A stretch of 11,386 bases of DNA, from contig JAUNUL010000065.1 in NCBI GenBank assembly GCA_030538175.1, positions 1 to 11,386 of the forward strand, in the 5' to 3' direction. Positions 1-6,738 of this stretch are shown here, piece after piece. The notes under the pieces were generated by a model that was not told where the DNA came from, made no database searches, and saw nothing but the letters and a program-made list of their open reading frames with translations. Position numbers and translations under genes: made by a program. This DNA comes from Propionibacteriaceae bacterium. GTDB taxonomy: Bacteria; Actinomycetota; Actinomycetes; Propionibacteriales; Propionibacteriaceae. Each line of letters starts with the position of its first letter. Within the stretch, counting starts at the first letter, position 1.

Positions 1-97
1 GAGCGTCCCATCGGGCCGAGTGGATGAGCCAAAGGAGTCGCAGCGCAGCGAAGACGACGACGCGAAGAACGAGGAGCGACCGATCGCGGCGCGGTAG
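1..97 (+). CDS. possible C-terminal end of a plus-strand gene cut by the window edge
   Basis: Reading from base 2, the plus strand is open from the edge to a TAG at 95-97. It encodes about 31 residues of a highly charged tail (roughly SVPSGRVDEPKES, then an acidic RSEDDDAKNEE stretch, then RPIAAR). About four fifths of its third codon positions are G or C, as in the real genes here. The stop lies 10 bp from the amidase stop, in the tail-to-tail arrangement seen three more times in the window, and a hairpin spans both ends. There is no domain in so short a piece. The same bases are purine-rich and could equally be untranslated low-complexity spacer, since another frame is also open here. This is inference from codon bias and layout only. 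Confidence 0.22.
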   Translation, partial: SVPSGRVDEPKESQRSEDDDAKNEERPIAAR

Positions 98-103
98 CGC
101 CGC
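86..103. terminator. short GC hairpin at the end of the amidase gene
   Basis: A perfect 7-bp inverted repeat (GCGGCGC at 86-92 and GCGCCGC at 97-103) encloses a 4-nt loop. It starts 4 bp beyond the amidase stop codon at 108-110 in the direction of amidase transcription. No U-tract follows directly; a pyrimidine-rich stretch continues on the minus strand down to about position 35. It may end the minus-strand operon, and possibly a plus-strand gene arriving from the left as well. Confidence 0.45.
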
Positions 104-107
104 AGAG

Positions 108-1277
108 TTACAGAACCGTCGCCAGGGCGACCAGTTCGCGGTCGCTGTTGGGCGGGCCGATGAGGGAGACTCCGGCGGGCATCCCGTCGGCGGTGCGCAG
201 GGGGATGGAGACCGCGGGCAGGCCTGCGAGCGAGGCGAGACACGTGAGGTTGAGGGTGCCGATGCGGGCTGCGGCGTACGCACCGGGGGTCGCGCGCCTA
301 GGCGGCACGGTGGCGGTGGTGGGGATGACGAGCACATCCATGCCGACCAGGGCCCGGATGGCGGTGCGGGCGCTGGCCGCCTCGACGCAGGCTCGGGCGT
401 ACTCATCTTCCTGAATCGCGGCTGCGGCACGGAAGCGGCCGGCGGCTTCAGGGCCGAGTACGCCGGGATTCGCTTCGATCCAGTCCCCATGGTGGCGCCA
501 GGCCTCGAAGCCGAGGGCGGTGATCATCACCCCGCGCCAGTGGTCGAGCGGCAGGTCATGGTCAATGTCACGCCGTGGCAGGCCGAGCATGCGGCTGTCG
601 AGGAACCGCCAGACCGCATCGGTGACGTCATCGTCGGCGGCGCCGACCAGCCCGGCTGAGATGGCGACGCGGTCGAGTTGCGCGCCGCGCTGAGGCAGGA
701 CCGCGTTGGTGACGCGGGCGAGGGTGAGGGCGTCCCGGGTGACCCAGCCGACGGTGTCCAGCGTGGGGGCGAGGGGAAGTGCCCCTTGCCGGCTGATGGC
801 GCCGTGGGTGGTGCGCAGGCCATAGAGCCCTTGGTACGCGGCGGGGACACGGATCGACCCGACCGTATCCAGGCCAAGCCCGATGTCGGCCTCGCCGAGG
901 GCGACTGCGGCGGCGGCGCCTGAGGTGGATCCGCCGCTGATTCGGTCCGCGGCCGCAGGATTGGGTGGGGTGCCGTAGTGCGGGTTGACCCCGGTCAGGG
1001 TGTAGGACAGCTCATCGCATTGGGTGATCCCGATTGGTTCGGCGCCGGCGGCGAGCAAGTGGTCGACGACGACGGCCGAGTTCGGTTCGGGTGCAGCAGC
1101 CGCCAGGAAGGGCGGGCTGCCGGCGCCGACACGTTGACCGGCGATGGCGAAAAGATCCGTGATCGCCAGCCCGAGCCCCACCAGGGACCCGGCTGTTGGC
1201 GTCGGCAGCGGCCCGTCGGGTGCGCGCCAAACGGCCGGGTCGTCGTGCATCAGGCCATGGTGCCGCAATCCATTCAC
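108..1277 (-). CDS. amidase-signature family protein, catalytic lysine replaced by threonine
   Basis: A 389-residue amidase-signature protein, a family that hydrolyses amides with a Ser-cisSer-Lys triad. The Gly/Ser-rich signature is clear: GGSTSG at 115-120 (cis-serine S117), then DTVGSIRVPA at 137-146 (nucleophile S141), then GLYGLRTTHG at 150-159. The usual lysine, normally in a VKD motif, should lie in LAITDLFAIAG (38-47), but residue 40 is Thr (codon ACG at 1160-1158). The spacings 40-117-141 match those of Lys-Ser-Ser in plant AMI1 (36-113-137), so the alignment is firm. The protein may therefore be weakly active, inactive or changed in function. The start is a GTG at 1277 with GGCGG just before it; an ATG at 1250 is an alternative. 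The gene begins 30 bp after the upstream membrane-protein gene ends, so the two are probably cotranscribed. The natural substrate is unknown. Length is slightly short for the family but the frame is intact. Confidence 0.88.
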   Translation of the reverse strand: MNGLRHHGLMHDDPAVWRAPDGPLPTPTAGSLVGLGLAITDLFAIAGQRVGAGSPPFLAAAAPEPNSAVVVDHLLAAGAEPIGITQCDELSYTLTGVNPHYGTPPNPAAADRISGGSTSGAAAAVALGEADIGLGLDTVGSIRVPAAYQGLYGLRTTHGAISRQGALPLAPTLDTVGWVTRDALTLARVTNAVLPQRGAQLDRVAISAGLVGAADDDVTDAVWRFLDSRMLGLPRRDIDHDLPLDHWRGVMITALGFEAWRHHGDWIEANPGVLGPEAAGRFRAAAAIQEDEYARACVEAASARTAIRALVGMDVLVIPTTATVPPRRATPGAYAAARIGTLNLTCLASLAGLPAVSIPLRTADGMPAGVSLIGPPNSDRELVALATVL

Positions 1278-1307
1278 CGCCGCACATGGTGTGCCTGAGA
1301 TCGCGGG

Positions 1308-2765
1308 CTATTTCCAGGTCACGGTCGGCGTACGCTGCGTCAGGTCGACGCAGCCAGTGAATTTCTTGGTCTCGGCCGGGACCTTCTGGAAGCCAGCCGA
1401 GTTGCGGTATTCATAGGTCACGTCCGCGTTGAAGGTGGCGCAGACGTTGTTGAATTCCTGGCCGGCGGCGATCTCGGCACGCTGGGCGACTTCATACCGG
1501 TTGGCGCCCGCAACGGACCACGTGCCGAACGTGCTCACCCGGTCACTGGGTGCGGGCACGCTGAAGGGGCACCCGGCGGGTGCTACGTCGTTGCCGATCA
1601 TGCAGCGGCTGAACGCTGATCCGAGGCTGGAGCGGACACGTTCGTTGCCTCGGTCGTTGAGCTGGATCTTGAGGTCGAGGGCTTTGCTCTCACCGGGCTT
1701 GAGGGTGATGTAGCGGTCCCCTTCGACGTCCCACAGGCTCGTGGACAGGCTGGTGTCGTAGTCCTTCTGGAGTTCATAGGTGCCGGGATAGAGATAGATC
1801 GTGCGGTCCCCCACCGGGTCGGTCGAATAGCCGACCGTGAAGTCGACGCCCTTGCGGTCGGGGCTGAGGCTCAGCTTGCTGAAGCCGTCGACGACCTTCC
1901 AGGTGCCGTCGACCTTGCGCATTTCGAGCTCAACGGTCTCGTCCCGACCGGCGACCGAATAGTTGACGATCGCGGTGCTTCCGTTGGCCTTGACACTCTT
2001 CACGACATAGTCCTGGGACCGCGCGGCCTTCCGGGCTTCTTCCAAGGATGCTGCATCCGGCACGTTGACGACGTGGTCGGCCAACTCGTCGGAATAGGTC
2101 TTGCCGAGCGCATCGAAATACCGCCGGGCGCCGTCTTCCACGCTGTCGCGGCTCGACACGACCGAGGCCGCGATCAGCGCGCCGATCAACACGACGGTCG
2201 CCGCGACCGAGATGGCGATGATGACCTTGGGGGTCAGCCCCTTGCGCTGGGCGGGCGGTTGGCCACCGTGTTGCTGGTGCGGCGACAAGCTATGCCCGCC
2301 GGACATCCCGGGACCGGACCGTTGGACCGGGCCGCCCAGGGGACCTTGCATTCCGGGGTGAATCGGACCCATGCCGGGCCCACTGGGACCAGCTGCTGGC
2401 CCGGGACCACCCCGTCCAGCACCCGTTGGGCCGAACCCGCTCTGGCCACCACCGGCGATAGGGCTGCCGGGCCGCGGCGAATTGGGCGCAGGAACCCCGG
2501 ACACGGGGCCATTGCCGGGCGCCCCCGGTCCCGACGTGCCCAGAAAGCCCGGCATGCCCGGCGCCACAGGACCCATGCTGCCTGCGCCTTGCGCGGGAGA
2601 TTCCGGCGCAGGCGCATCCGGGTGGTTCTGTCCCGACAGCCCTGACGGGCCCGACTGGCCGGCCGACCGGCTGGCCGCAGCCCACGGATCCTCCTGGGGG
2701 CCCGGGGGCGGGCCCCATGGGCCACGGGGGCCTTCAGGGTGGTTGGGGGGCGGCTGCTCAGTCAT
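1308..2765 (-). CDS. single-pass membrane protein with Gly/Pro-rich cytoplasmic tail and four-cysteine outer domain
   Basis: A 485-residue protein of no family I can name with confidence. Residues 1-172 are low-complexity, rich in Gly, Pro, Ser and Met, with a WGPPPGPQEDPW motif near the N-terminus. A basic patch (QRKGLTPK, 173-180) precedes one membrane helix at about 180-204, which predicts the tail inside and the rest outside. Residues about 206-300 look like an NTF2-like/DUF4878-type fold (VEDGARRYFDAL at the start, and a DGTWKVVDGF motif near 286-295), a common juxtamembrane domain in actinobacteria. Residues about 305-485 form a second, beta-rich extracytoplasmic region with four cysteines (388, 399, 442, 472) that could make two disulfides. 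The start is ATG at 2765 with AGGTGAGG immediately upstream. The gene leads a probable operon with the amidase-like gene 30 bp downstream. The fold assignments are inference from sequence pattern; a cell-envelope role is likely but undefined. Confidence 0.85.
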   Translation of the reverse strand: MTEQPPPNHPEGPRGPWGPPPGPQEDPWAAASRSAGQSGPSGLSGQNHPDAPAPESPAQGAGSMGPVAPGMPGFLGTSGPGAPGNGPVSGVPAPNSPRPGSPIAGGGQSGFGPTGAGRGGPGPAAGPSGPGMGPIHPGMQGPLGGPVQRSGPGMSGGHSLSPHQQHGGQPPAQRKGLTPKVIIAISVAATVVLIGALIAASVVSSRDSVEDGARRYFDALGKTYSDELADHVVNVPDAASLEEARKAARSQDYVVKSVKANGSTAIVNYSVAGRDETVELEMRKVDGTWKVVDGFSKLSLSPDRKGVDFTVGYSTDPVGDRTIYLYPGTYELQKDYDTSLSTSLWDVEGDRYITLKPGESKALDLKIQLNDRGNERVRSSLGSAFSRCMIGNDVAPAGCPFSVPAPSDRVSTFGTWSVAGANRYEVAQRAEIAAGQEFNNVCATFNADVTYEYRNSAGFQKVPAETKKFTGCVDLTQRTPTVTWK

Positions 2766-2766
2766 A

Positions 2767-2774
2767 CCTCACCT
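2767..2774 (-). promoter_or_regulatory. ribosome binding site of the membrane-protein gene
   Basis: On the minus strand AGGTGAGG lies one base before the ATG at 2765. This purine-rich site supports that ATG as the start, although the GAGG part is unusually close to it; the AGG at the left end sits at a more normal distance. Confidence 0.5.
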
Positions 2775-3011
2775 GCTTGGCGTCGCGATTGATCCGAGGC
2801 ATCCTCGCACGGTCCGGGGCCGGTGATGGCTCGTTGTGCCGTGACCGCCTGTCCCTGCGGATGGTAAGAAACCGCATTTAAACGGCCCTCCATGACATTC
2901 CATCCGGCCTTCCCGCCCTTTGGATGCGGTATTTCTCCCGGCCCGCGGCCGCATGGTCCTCTTCCGGACCGCGGACAGGTCAAGCATGGGCAGCGTGACG
3001 GGCCCTGTTCC

Positions 3012-3024
3012 TAGACTGATCGAC
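3012..3024 (+). promoter_or_regulatory. TAGACT -10 box directly before the acetyltransferase start (leaderless type)
   Basis: TAGACT at 3012-3017 fits the TAnnnT -10 consensus and is followed by 7 nt and then the ATG at 3025. A transcript starting the usual distance after the -10 box would begin at or next to the A of the ATG. No Shine-Dalgarno sequence is seen. No good -35 hexamer is visible. The same arrangement occurs before the genes at 5374 and 9196. Confidence 0.55.
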
Positions 3025-3615
3025 ATGACGTCGACAAATGACCTGCTCAACGACCCCCGCTCCATGCGTGAACGGATGCTTGCCGGCGATCTCTATCGCG
3101 GGCCGGACCCGGAGAGCGGCAAAATTTCGCAGCGGGCCTTCCAGCTGATCGCGGCCTTCCAGACCACCTATGTCCAGTTGGGCCTCGACCTCGCCCGGCC
3201 ACTGCTCGCGGAACTGGTCGGGACACTCGGCGAGGACGTGGAGGTGCGCCCACCGTTGGCCGTGGACTATGGCGAGAACATCCACATCGGCCCCCGGACG
3301 TTCATCAACTCCGGGCTCACGGCACTGGACGTCGCCGCAATCCGGATCGGCGCGGACTGTCAGATCGGGCCGAACGTGCAGTTGCTGACCCCGACCCACC
3401 CGCTTGATCCGACGCTGCGCCGCGACAAGTGGGAGGCGGCCGAGCCCATCACGCTCGGCGACAACGTGTGGTTGGGCGGCGGGGTGATCGTGTGTCCCGG
3501 CGTCACCATCGGCGACAACACCGTCGTCGGCGCCGGATCAGTGGTCACCAAGGACCTGCCGGCCAACGTGGTCGCGGTCGGCAACCCTGCGCGGGTTATC
3601 CGCAGCCTCGCCTAA
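3025..3615 (+). CDS. maltose/galactoside O-acetyltransferase-like hexapeptide-repeat protein
   Basis: A 196-residue acetyl-CoA-dependent O-acetyltransferase of the maltose/galactoside/NodL type, cytoplasmic and usually trimeric. The N-terminal Mac segment starts with SMRERMLAGDLYRGPDPE (13-30). The left-handed beta-helix follows, with DYGENIHIGPRTFIN (81-95), IRIGADCQIGPNVQ (106-119), ITLGDNVWLGGGVIVCPGVTIGDNTVVGAGSVVTKDLP (142-179) and the closing VGNPARVIR (185-193). The catalytic histidine is H125 in LTPTHPLDP, where the family has its conserved His. The frame is open for 35 more codons upstream, but the ATG at 3025 gives the normal family N-terminus and sits behind a -10 box, so I chose it. 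The gene converges with argS, 18 bp away. Its sugar acceptor cannot be told from sequence; maltose, galactosides and other sugars are all possible. Confidence 0.9.
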   Translation: MTSTNDLLNDPRSMRERMLAGDLYRGPDPESGKISQRAFQLIAAFQTTYVQLGLDLARPLLAELVGTLGEDVEVRPPLAVDYGENIHIGPRTFINSGLTALDVAAIRIGADCQIGPNVQLLTPTHPLDPTLRRDKWEAAEPITLGDNVWLGGGVIVCPGVTIGDNTVVGAGSVVTKDLPANVVAVGNPARVIRSLA

Positions 3616-3635
3616 GCCGCGCTGACCCTCCGGCT
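3615..3635. terminator. weak hairpin between convergent acetyltransferase and argS genes
   Basis: AGCCG at 3615-3619 and CGGCT at 3631-3635 can form a 5-bp stem with an 11-nt loop, filling the 18-bp gap between the two stop codons and overlapping both. It is short and has no U-tract. No better terminator is visible here, so the two transcripts may overlap at their ends. Confidence 0.2.
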
Positions 3636-5277
3636 ACATGCGTTCCGGCGCGACGATCCCGAGCAGCCCGAGCCCGTGGGCCAGCACGTCCCTCGTCGCC
3701 GCCACCAGACCAAGTCGCGAGGCGCGCACGTCGCCGTCGCTCTTGAGCACCGGGCACTGCTCATAGAACGACGAATAGGCCGTAGCCAGCTCAAACAGAT
3801 AGGTGCACAGCTTGTGCGGCTGCAGTTCGGCGGCGAGCTGGTCCACCACCTCACCGAACCGTGACAGCGCCATCGCCAGTGTCTGCTCGGCCGGTTCGTC
3901 GACCAGCGTGATCGGACCAACCGCGAGGTCCTCGGCTTCCGCGGCACGCAGGATCTGGTTGCAGCGGGCGTGGGCGTACTGCAGATAGGGGCCGGTATCC
4001 CCGGTGGTCTTGGTCATCCGCTCGGGGTCGAAGACATAGTCCTTCTGCAGGCCCGAGGAGAGGTCGGCGTACTTGATCGCGGCCAACGCGACCTCGGGCG
4101 CCGCGTTCTCCTCTGCTGCGTCGAGCAGGCTCGACAGCGTCGCCGCCGACCCGTCGCGGGTCTTGAACGGCTTGCCGTCGGCGCCGAGGACCATGCCATA
4201 GCCGATGTGCTGGGCCACCACTCCGTCCGGGAGGTAGCCGGCCTTGCGGGCTGCGGCGAACACTTGGGCGAAGTGGCCGGCCTGGCGGGCATCGGTCACA
4301 TAGATGATCCGCTCGGCCTTGAGCTCCTGCACCCGATACCGGATGGCCGCCAGGTCGGTTGTCGCGTACCCATAACCGCCATCGGACTTCCGCACGATCA
4401 GCGGAGCCTCGAAGCCGTCGGTGAACACGCACAGCGCGCCGTTGTCGATGACCGCGACACCGCGTTCCTCCAGATCGGCGACCACCTCGGGCAGGGCCTC
4501 GTTGTAGGTCGATTCGCCGGCCAGGTCATCGTCGGTGAGCAGGACGTTCAACCGGCGGTACGCCTCGTTGAAGCCCGCCTTCGACGTCTCGATCAGCTGC
4601 CGCCAGATCGCCAGGGACTCCTCGTCGCCGCCCTGGAACGTGACCACGCGCGCACGGGCCCGGGTGGCGAACTGTTCGTCGGCGCGGAACTGGGCTGCGG
4701 CCCGCTTGTACAGCGCGTCTGCCTCGTCGAGCGTGAGCTCGGCCGCGTTGATCCCCTCATCAAGGATCTGCTCGATGAGCATGCCGAACTGGGTGCCCCA
4801 GTCACCGATGTGGTTCTGGGCGATCACCGTGTTGCCGACAGCGGACAGCACGCGGCTGAAGCAGTCACCGATGATCGTGGTCCGCAGGTGTCCGACGTGC
4901 ATCTGCTTAGCGACGTTCGGCGCGGAATAGTCGATGACGACCCGCTGGGGCTCCGCGACCTGGGCGATGCCCGTGCGGTCATCGGAGCGTACGTCCTCGG
5001 CGGCGCCCGCGAGCACATCGTTGCGGAGGCGGAAGTTGATGAACCCCGGGCCCGCGATTTCCAGAGGCTCGCACAGGTCGGACACGTCGAGGGTGTCCAC
5101 GATCCGCTGGGCGACCTCCCGTGGCGGCTTGCCCTCCGACTTGGCCAGACGGAGCGCGACGTTGGACTGGAAATGTCCGAACTGCGGCTTCGTAGCTGCG
5201 CGCAACTCGGGATCCGCTCCGGCGACGGCGGCGACACGGGCGTTCAGGACTGAGGGCAGCGAGGACATGGTCGGCAT
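3634..5277 (-). CDS. argS: arginyl-tRNA synthetase
   Basis: Class I aminoacyl-tRNA synthetase that joins arginine to tRNA-Arg using ATP; cytoplasmic and essential. Counting from the ATG at 5277 (547 residues, the usual size), the N-terminal Add1 tRNA-binding domain covers about 1-90. The HIGH-type motif is HVGH at 127-130 inside SAPNVAKQMHVGHLRTTIIGD, followed by DWGTQFGMLI (159-168). The KMSK-loop region reads GKPFKTRDG (368-376), a degenerate form as is common in ArgRS. YLQYAHAR lies near 431-438, and the DALR anticodon-binding domain fills the C-terminus and ends in the typical ERM. A longer frame begins at a TTG at 5325, but that TTG is part of a TTGACA hexamer that looks like a -35 element. 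Starts at 5277 or 5268 (both ATG) fit the family better, and neither has a strong ribosome site. Monocistronic here; divergent from the CorC-type pair. Confidence 0.96.
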   Translation of the reverse strand: MPTMSSLPSVLNARVAAVAGADPELRAATKPQFGHFQSNVALRLAKSEGKPPREVAQRIVDTLDVSDLCEPLEIAGPGFINFRLRNDVLAGAAEDVRSDDRTGIAQVAEPQRVVIDYSAPNVAKQMHVGHLRTTIIGDCFSRVLSAVGNTVIAQNHIGDWGTQFGMLIEQILDEGINAAELTLDEADALYKRAAAQFRADEQFATRARARVVTFQGGDEESLAIWRQLIETSKAGFNEAYRRLNVLLTDDDLAGESTYNEALPEVVADLEERGVAVIDNGALCVFTDGFEAPLIVRKSDGGYGYATTDLAAIRYRVQELKAERIIYVTDARQAGHFAQVFAAARKAGYLPDGVVAQHIGYGMVLGADGKPFKTRDGSAATLSSLLDAAEENAAPEVALAAIKYADLSSGLQKDYVFDPERMTKTTGDTGPYLQYAHARCNQILRAAEAEDLAVGPITLVDEPAEQTLAMALSRFGEVVDQLAAELQPHKLCTYLFELATAYSSFYEQCPVLKSDGDVRASRLGLVAATRDVLAHGLGLLGIVAPERM

Positions 5278-5319
5278 TCTCGCACGGTCGACAGAGTCCA
5301 CTCCCCGGCTGCCGACGTA

Positions 5320-5325
5320 TGTCAA
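5320..5325 (-). promoter_or_regulatory. candidate -35 element for argS
   Basis: The minus strand reads TTGACA at 5325-5320, a perfect -35 hexamer, about 43 bp before the argS ATG at 5277. The best -10 candidate is TGGACT 19 bp downstream, one base from the TAGACT used elsewhere in the window. That spacing is longer than ideal, so the pair is tentative. Confidence 0.35.
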
Positions 5326-5331
5326 AGAGCA

Positions 5332-5352
5332 TCGACAGTCGGGGCCTGTCGA
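5332..5352. promoter_or_regulatory. perfect 7-bp inverted repeat, candidate operator
   Basis: TCGACAG (5332-5338) and CTGTCGA (5346-5352) form a perfect inverted repeat with a 7-bp centre. A third copy of TCGACAG lies at 5288-5294 near the argS start. The repeat covers the place where the -35 element of the downstream CorC-type gene should be, and lies just upstream of the argS -35 candidate. A dimeric regulator could bind here and affect both genes; an RNA hairpin role is less likely, because the repeat lies upstream of the predicted transcript starts on both strands. Confidence 0.35.
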
Positions 5353-5361
5353 ACAGTTGGT

Positions 5362-5373
5362 TAGAGTGAAGCG
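5362..5373 (+). promoter_or_regulatory. TAGAGT -10 box directly before the first CorC-type gene (leaderless type)
   Basis: TAGAGT at 5362-5367 is followed by 6 nt and the GTG at 5374, so transcription would start at about the first base of the start codon. No Shine-Dalgarno site is seen. This is the second of three such arrangements in the window. Confidence 0.55.
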
Positions 5374-6738
5374 GTGACTGAATGGATCCTGCTAGGGGTC
5401 GTCGTGCTGCTCATCGCTCTGGGCGGGTTCTTCGTCGCAGCGGAGTTTGCGCTGGTGACTGTCGATCGGCCGGCCGTGCGCCGGGCTGCGATGGACGGCG
5501 ACTCGAAGGCCCTGTCCGTGCAGAAGGCCCTCGCTACCCTGTCGACCCAGCTGTCGAGCTGCCAGCTCGGCATCACGGTCACCAGCCTCATCGTCGGTTT
5601 CATCGCCGAGCCCTCCATCGCCACGCTGCTGCGCCAGGGCCCCCTGAAATCGTTGGACCTGCCCGACTCCGCAGCGCTGCCGCTGTCGTTCACCCTCGCT
5701 TTCGCGTTGGCGACCATCACCCAGATGGTGTTTGGCGAGCTCGTGCCCAAGAACTGGGCGCTCGCCGAGCCGATGCGTCTCTCGCGACTCGTCGCGACAC
5801 CGCACCGGGCGTTCACCTGGCTGATGACACCGGTCCTGTGGGTGCTCCAGGGTGTGTCCAATGCCCTGGTCCGACTGATGGGCGTCGAGCCCCAGGAGGA
5901 GATGGCCTCCGGTCACTCCCCGCGGGAGCTCAGCGCGCTGGCCGAACGCTCGGCCAGGGAGGGCACGATCGATCCGGAGCTGGCCCAGCGCATGTCCAGC
6001 TCAGCCCGGCTCGGGGAACGCTTCGCCCATGACGCGATGACGCCGCGGGCCCGCGTCCACTTCCTGGAGGTGACCGACCCCGTCAGCGAGCTGTTGCGCT
6101 GGTGCCAACGGGTGGGGCACTCCCGCTTCGTCGTGGTCGGCGAATCCACCGATGATGTCGTCGGCGTCGCCCACTTCCGCGATGCCCTGAGCGTCCCCGC
6201 CGCCGACCGGGCCCGCACGTCGATCACCGAAATCCTCCACCCCGTGCGCACGGTCCCGGCCTCGATGCCCCTCGATGATGTCCTGGAGGAGCTGCGCGGT
6301 GGGCTGCAGCTGGCTGTGGTCATCGATGAGTACGGCGGCACCGACGGCATCATCACTCTCGAGGACCTCATGGAAGAACTCGTCGGCGAGATCGCCGATG
6401 AGCAGGACGTCCCCGAGGAACGTTTCACCACGCTCGGCGAGCGACACTGGCGGCTCTCCGGCCTGCTGCGCCCGGACGAGGTCGCCGGGCTGGTCGGCAT
6501 CGAGCTGCCCGAGGGTGAGGCGTCGGAGTCCCTGGGCGGGCTGATCACCGAACTCGCTGAGCGGTTCCCGACCGTCGGCGACACGATCGACTGCGCCGCG
6601 CTGGACCGGCTCACCCTCGACGACGATGACCTGCCGACCCGGGTCATCGCACACCTCACCGTCAACGAAATGGATGGCCATCGCGTGAGTTGGATCGACC
6701 TTCAGGTGACACCGCTGGCGGAGGACGACGATGAGTGA
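5374..6738 (+). CDS. CorC/HlyC-family ion transporter with DUF21, CBS pair and C-terminal CorC_HlyC domain
   Basis: A 454-residue integral membrane protein of the CNNM/CorC family (UPF0053), whose studied members move or help extrude Mg2+ and related divalent cations. The DUF21 membrane domain covers about 1-190, with helices near 4-28, 58-85, 103-130 and 145-168. Its conserved motifs are QLGITVTSLIVGFIAEP (64-80) and FGELVPKN (120-127). Two CBS repeats follow at about 219-275 and 285-340; the second ends with VVIDEYGGTDGIITLEDLMEELVGEI, a hallmark of the family. A CorC_HlyC domain fills about 350-445 (HWRLSGLL through the acidic DRLTLDDDDLP segment). The GTG start at 5374 sits behind a -10 box and makes the first membrane helix begin at the N-terminus. 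The gene overlaps the next, a paralogue, by 8 nt. The transported ion is known only by family; older haemolysin labels for these proteins are misleading. Confidence 0.92.
   Translation: MTEWILLGVVVLLIALGGFFVAAEFALVTVDRPAVRRAAMDGDSKALSVQKALATLSTQLSSCQLGITVTSLIVGFIAEPSIATLLRQGPLKSLDLPDSAALPLSFTLAFALATITQMVFGELVPKNWALAEPMRLSRLVATPHRAFTWLMTPVLWVLQGVSNALVRLMGVEPQEEMASGHSPRELSALAERSAREGTIDPELAQRMSSSARLGERFAHDAMTPRARVHFLEVTDPVSELLRWCQRVGHSRFVVVGESTDDVVGVAHFRDALSVPAADRARTSITEILHPVRTVPASMPLDDVLEELRGGLQLAVVIDEYGGTDGIITLEDLMEELVGEIADEQDVPEERFTTLGERHWRLSGLLRPDEVAGLVGIELPEGEASESLGGLITELAERFPTVGDTIDCAALDRLTLDDDDLPTRVIAHLTVNEMDGHRVSWIDLQVTPLAEDDDE
6720..6724 (+). promoter_or_regulatory. ribosome binding site inside the end of the first CorC-type gene
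   Basis: GGAGG lies 6 nt before the ATG at 6731 and within the last codons of the upstream gene. It fixes the start of the second gene and points to coupled translation of the pair. Confidence 0.7.

Larger units (their letters stand above)
2766..3024. other. divergent intergenic region with AT-rich patch and imperfect inverted repeat
   Basis: This 259-bp gap separates two divergent genes and must hold the promoter of the minus-strand membrane-protein operon. It contains an AT-rich island (CATTTAAAC around 2875-2883), rare in this GC-rich window. On either side lies an imperfect inverted repeat: AGAAACCGCAT at 2867-2877 and ATGCGGTATTTCT at 2924-2936, which pair except for a 2-nt insertion. 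I could not pick a convincing -35/-10 pair for the minus strand. No small gene is supported here. The right end carries the leaderless-type promoter listed separately. Confidence 0.45.

Noticed and set aside
2234..2765. Gly/Pro-rich stretch of the membrane protein as a collagen-like or PE/PPE-type domain
   Set aside because: There is no regular Gly-X-Y periodicity and no PE or PPE signature; the stretch is simply disordered and precedes a membrane helix.
3970..5253. A 427-codon open frame on the plus strand opposite argS
   Set aside because: It is an antisense shadow of argS: very high GC with strong codon bias keeps the opposite strand open. Its product is rich in repeated Leu/Gly/Asp/Arg with no family motif, while argS has every expected motif.
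5349..5364. TCGAAC in the argS/CorC-type region as a LexA (SOS) box
   Set aside because: The actinobacterial box is TCGAAC-N4-GTTCGA. The second half here reads GGTTAG, so only a half-site is present.
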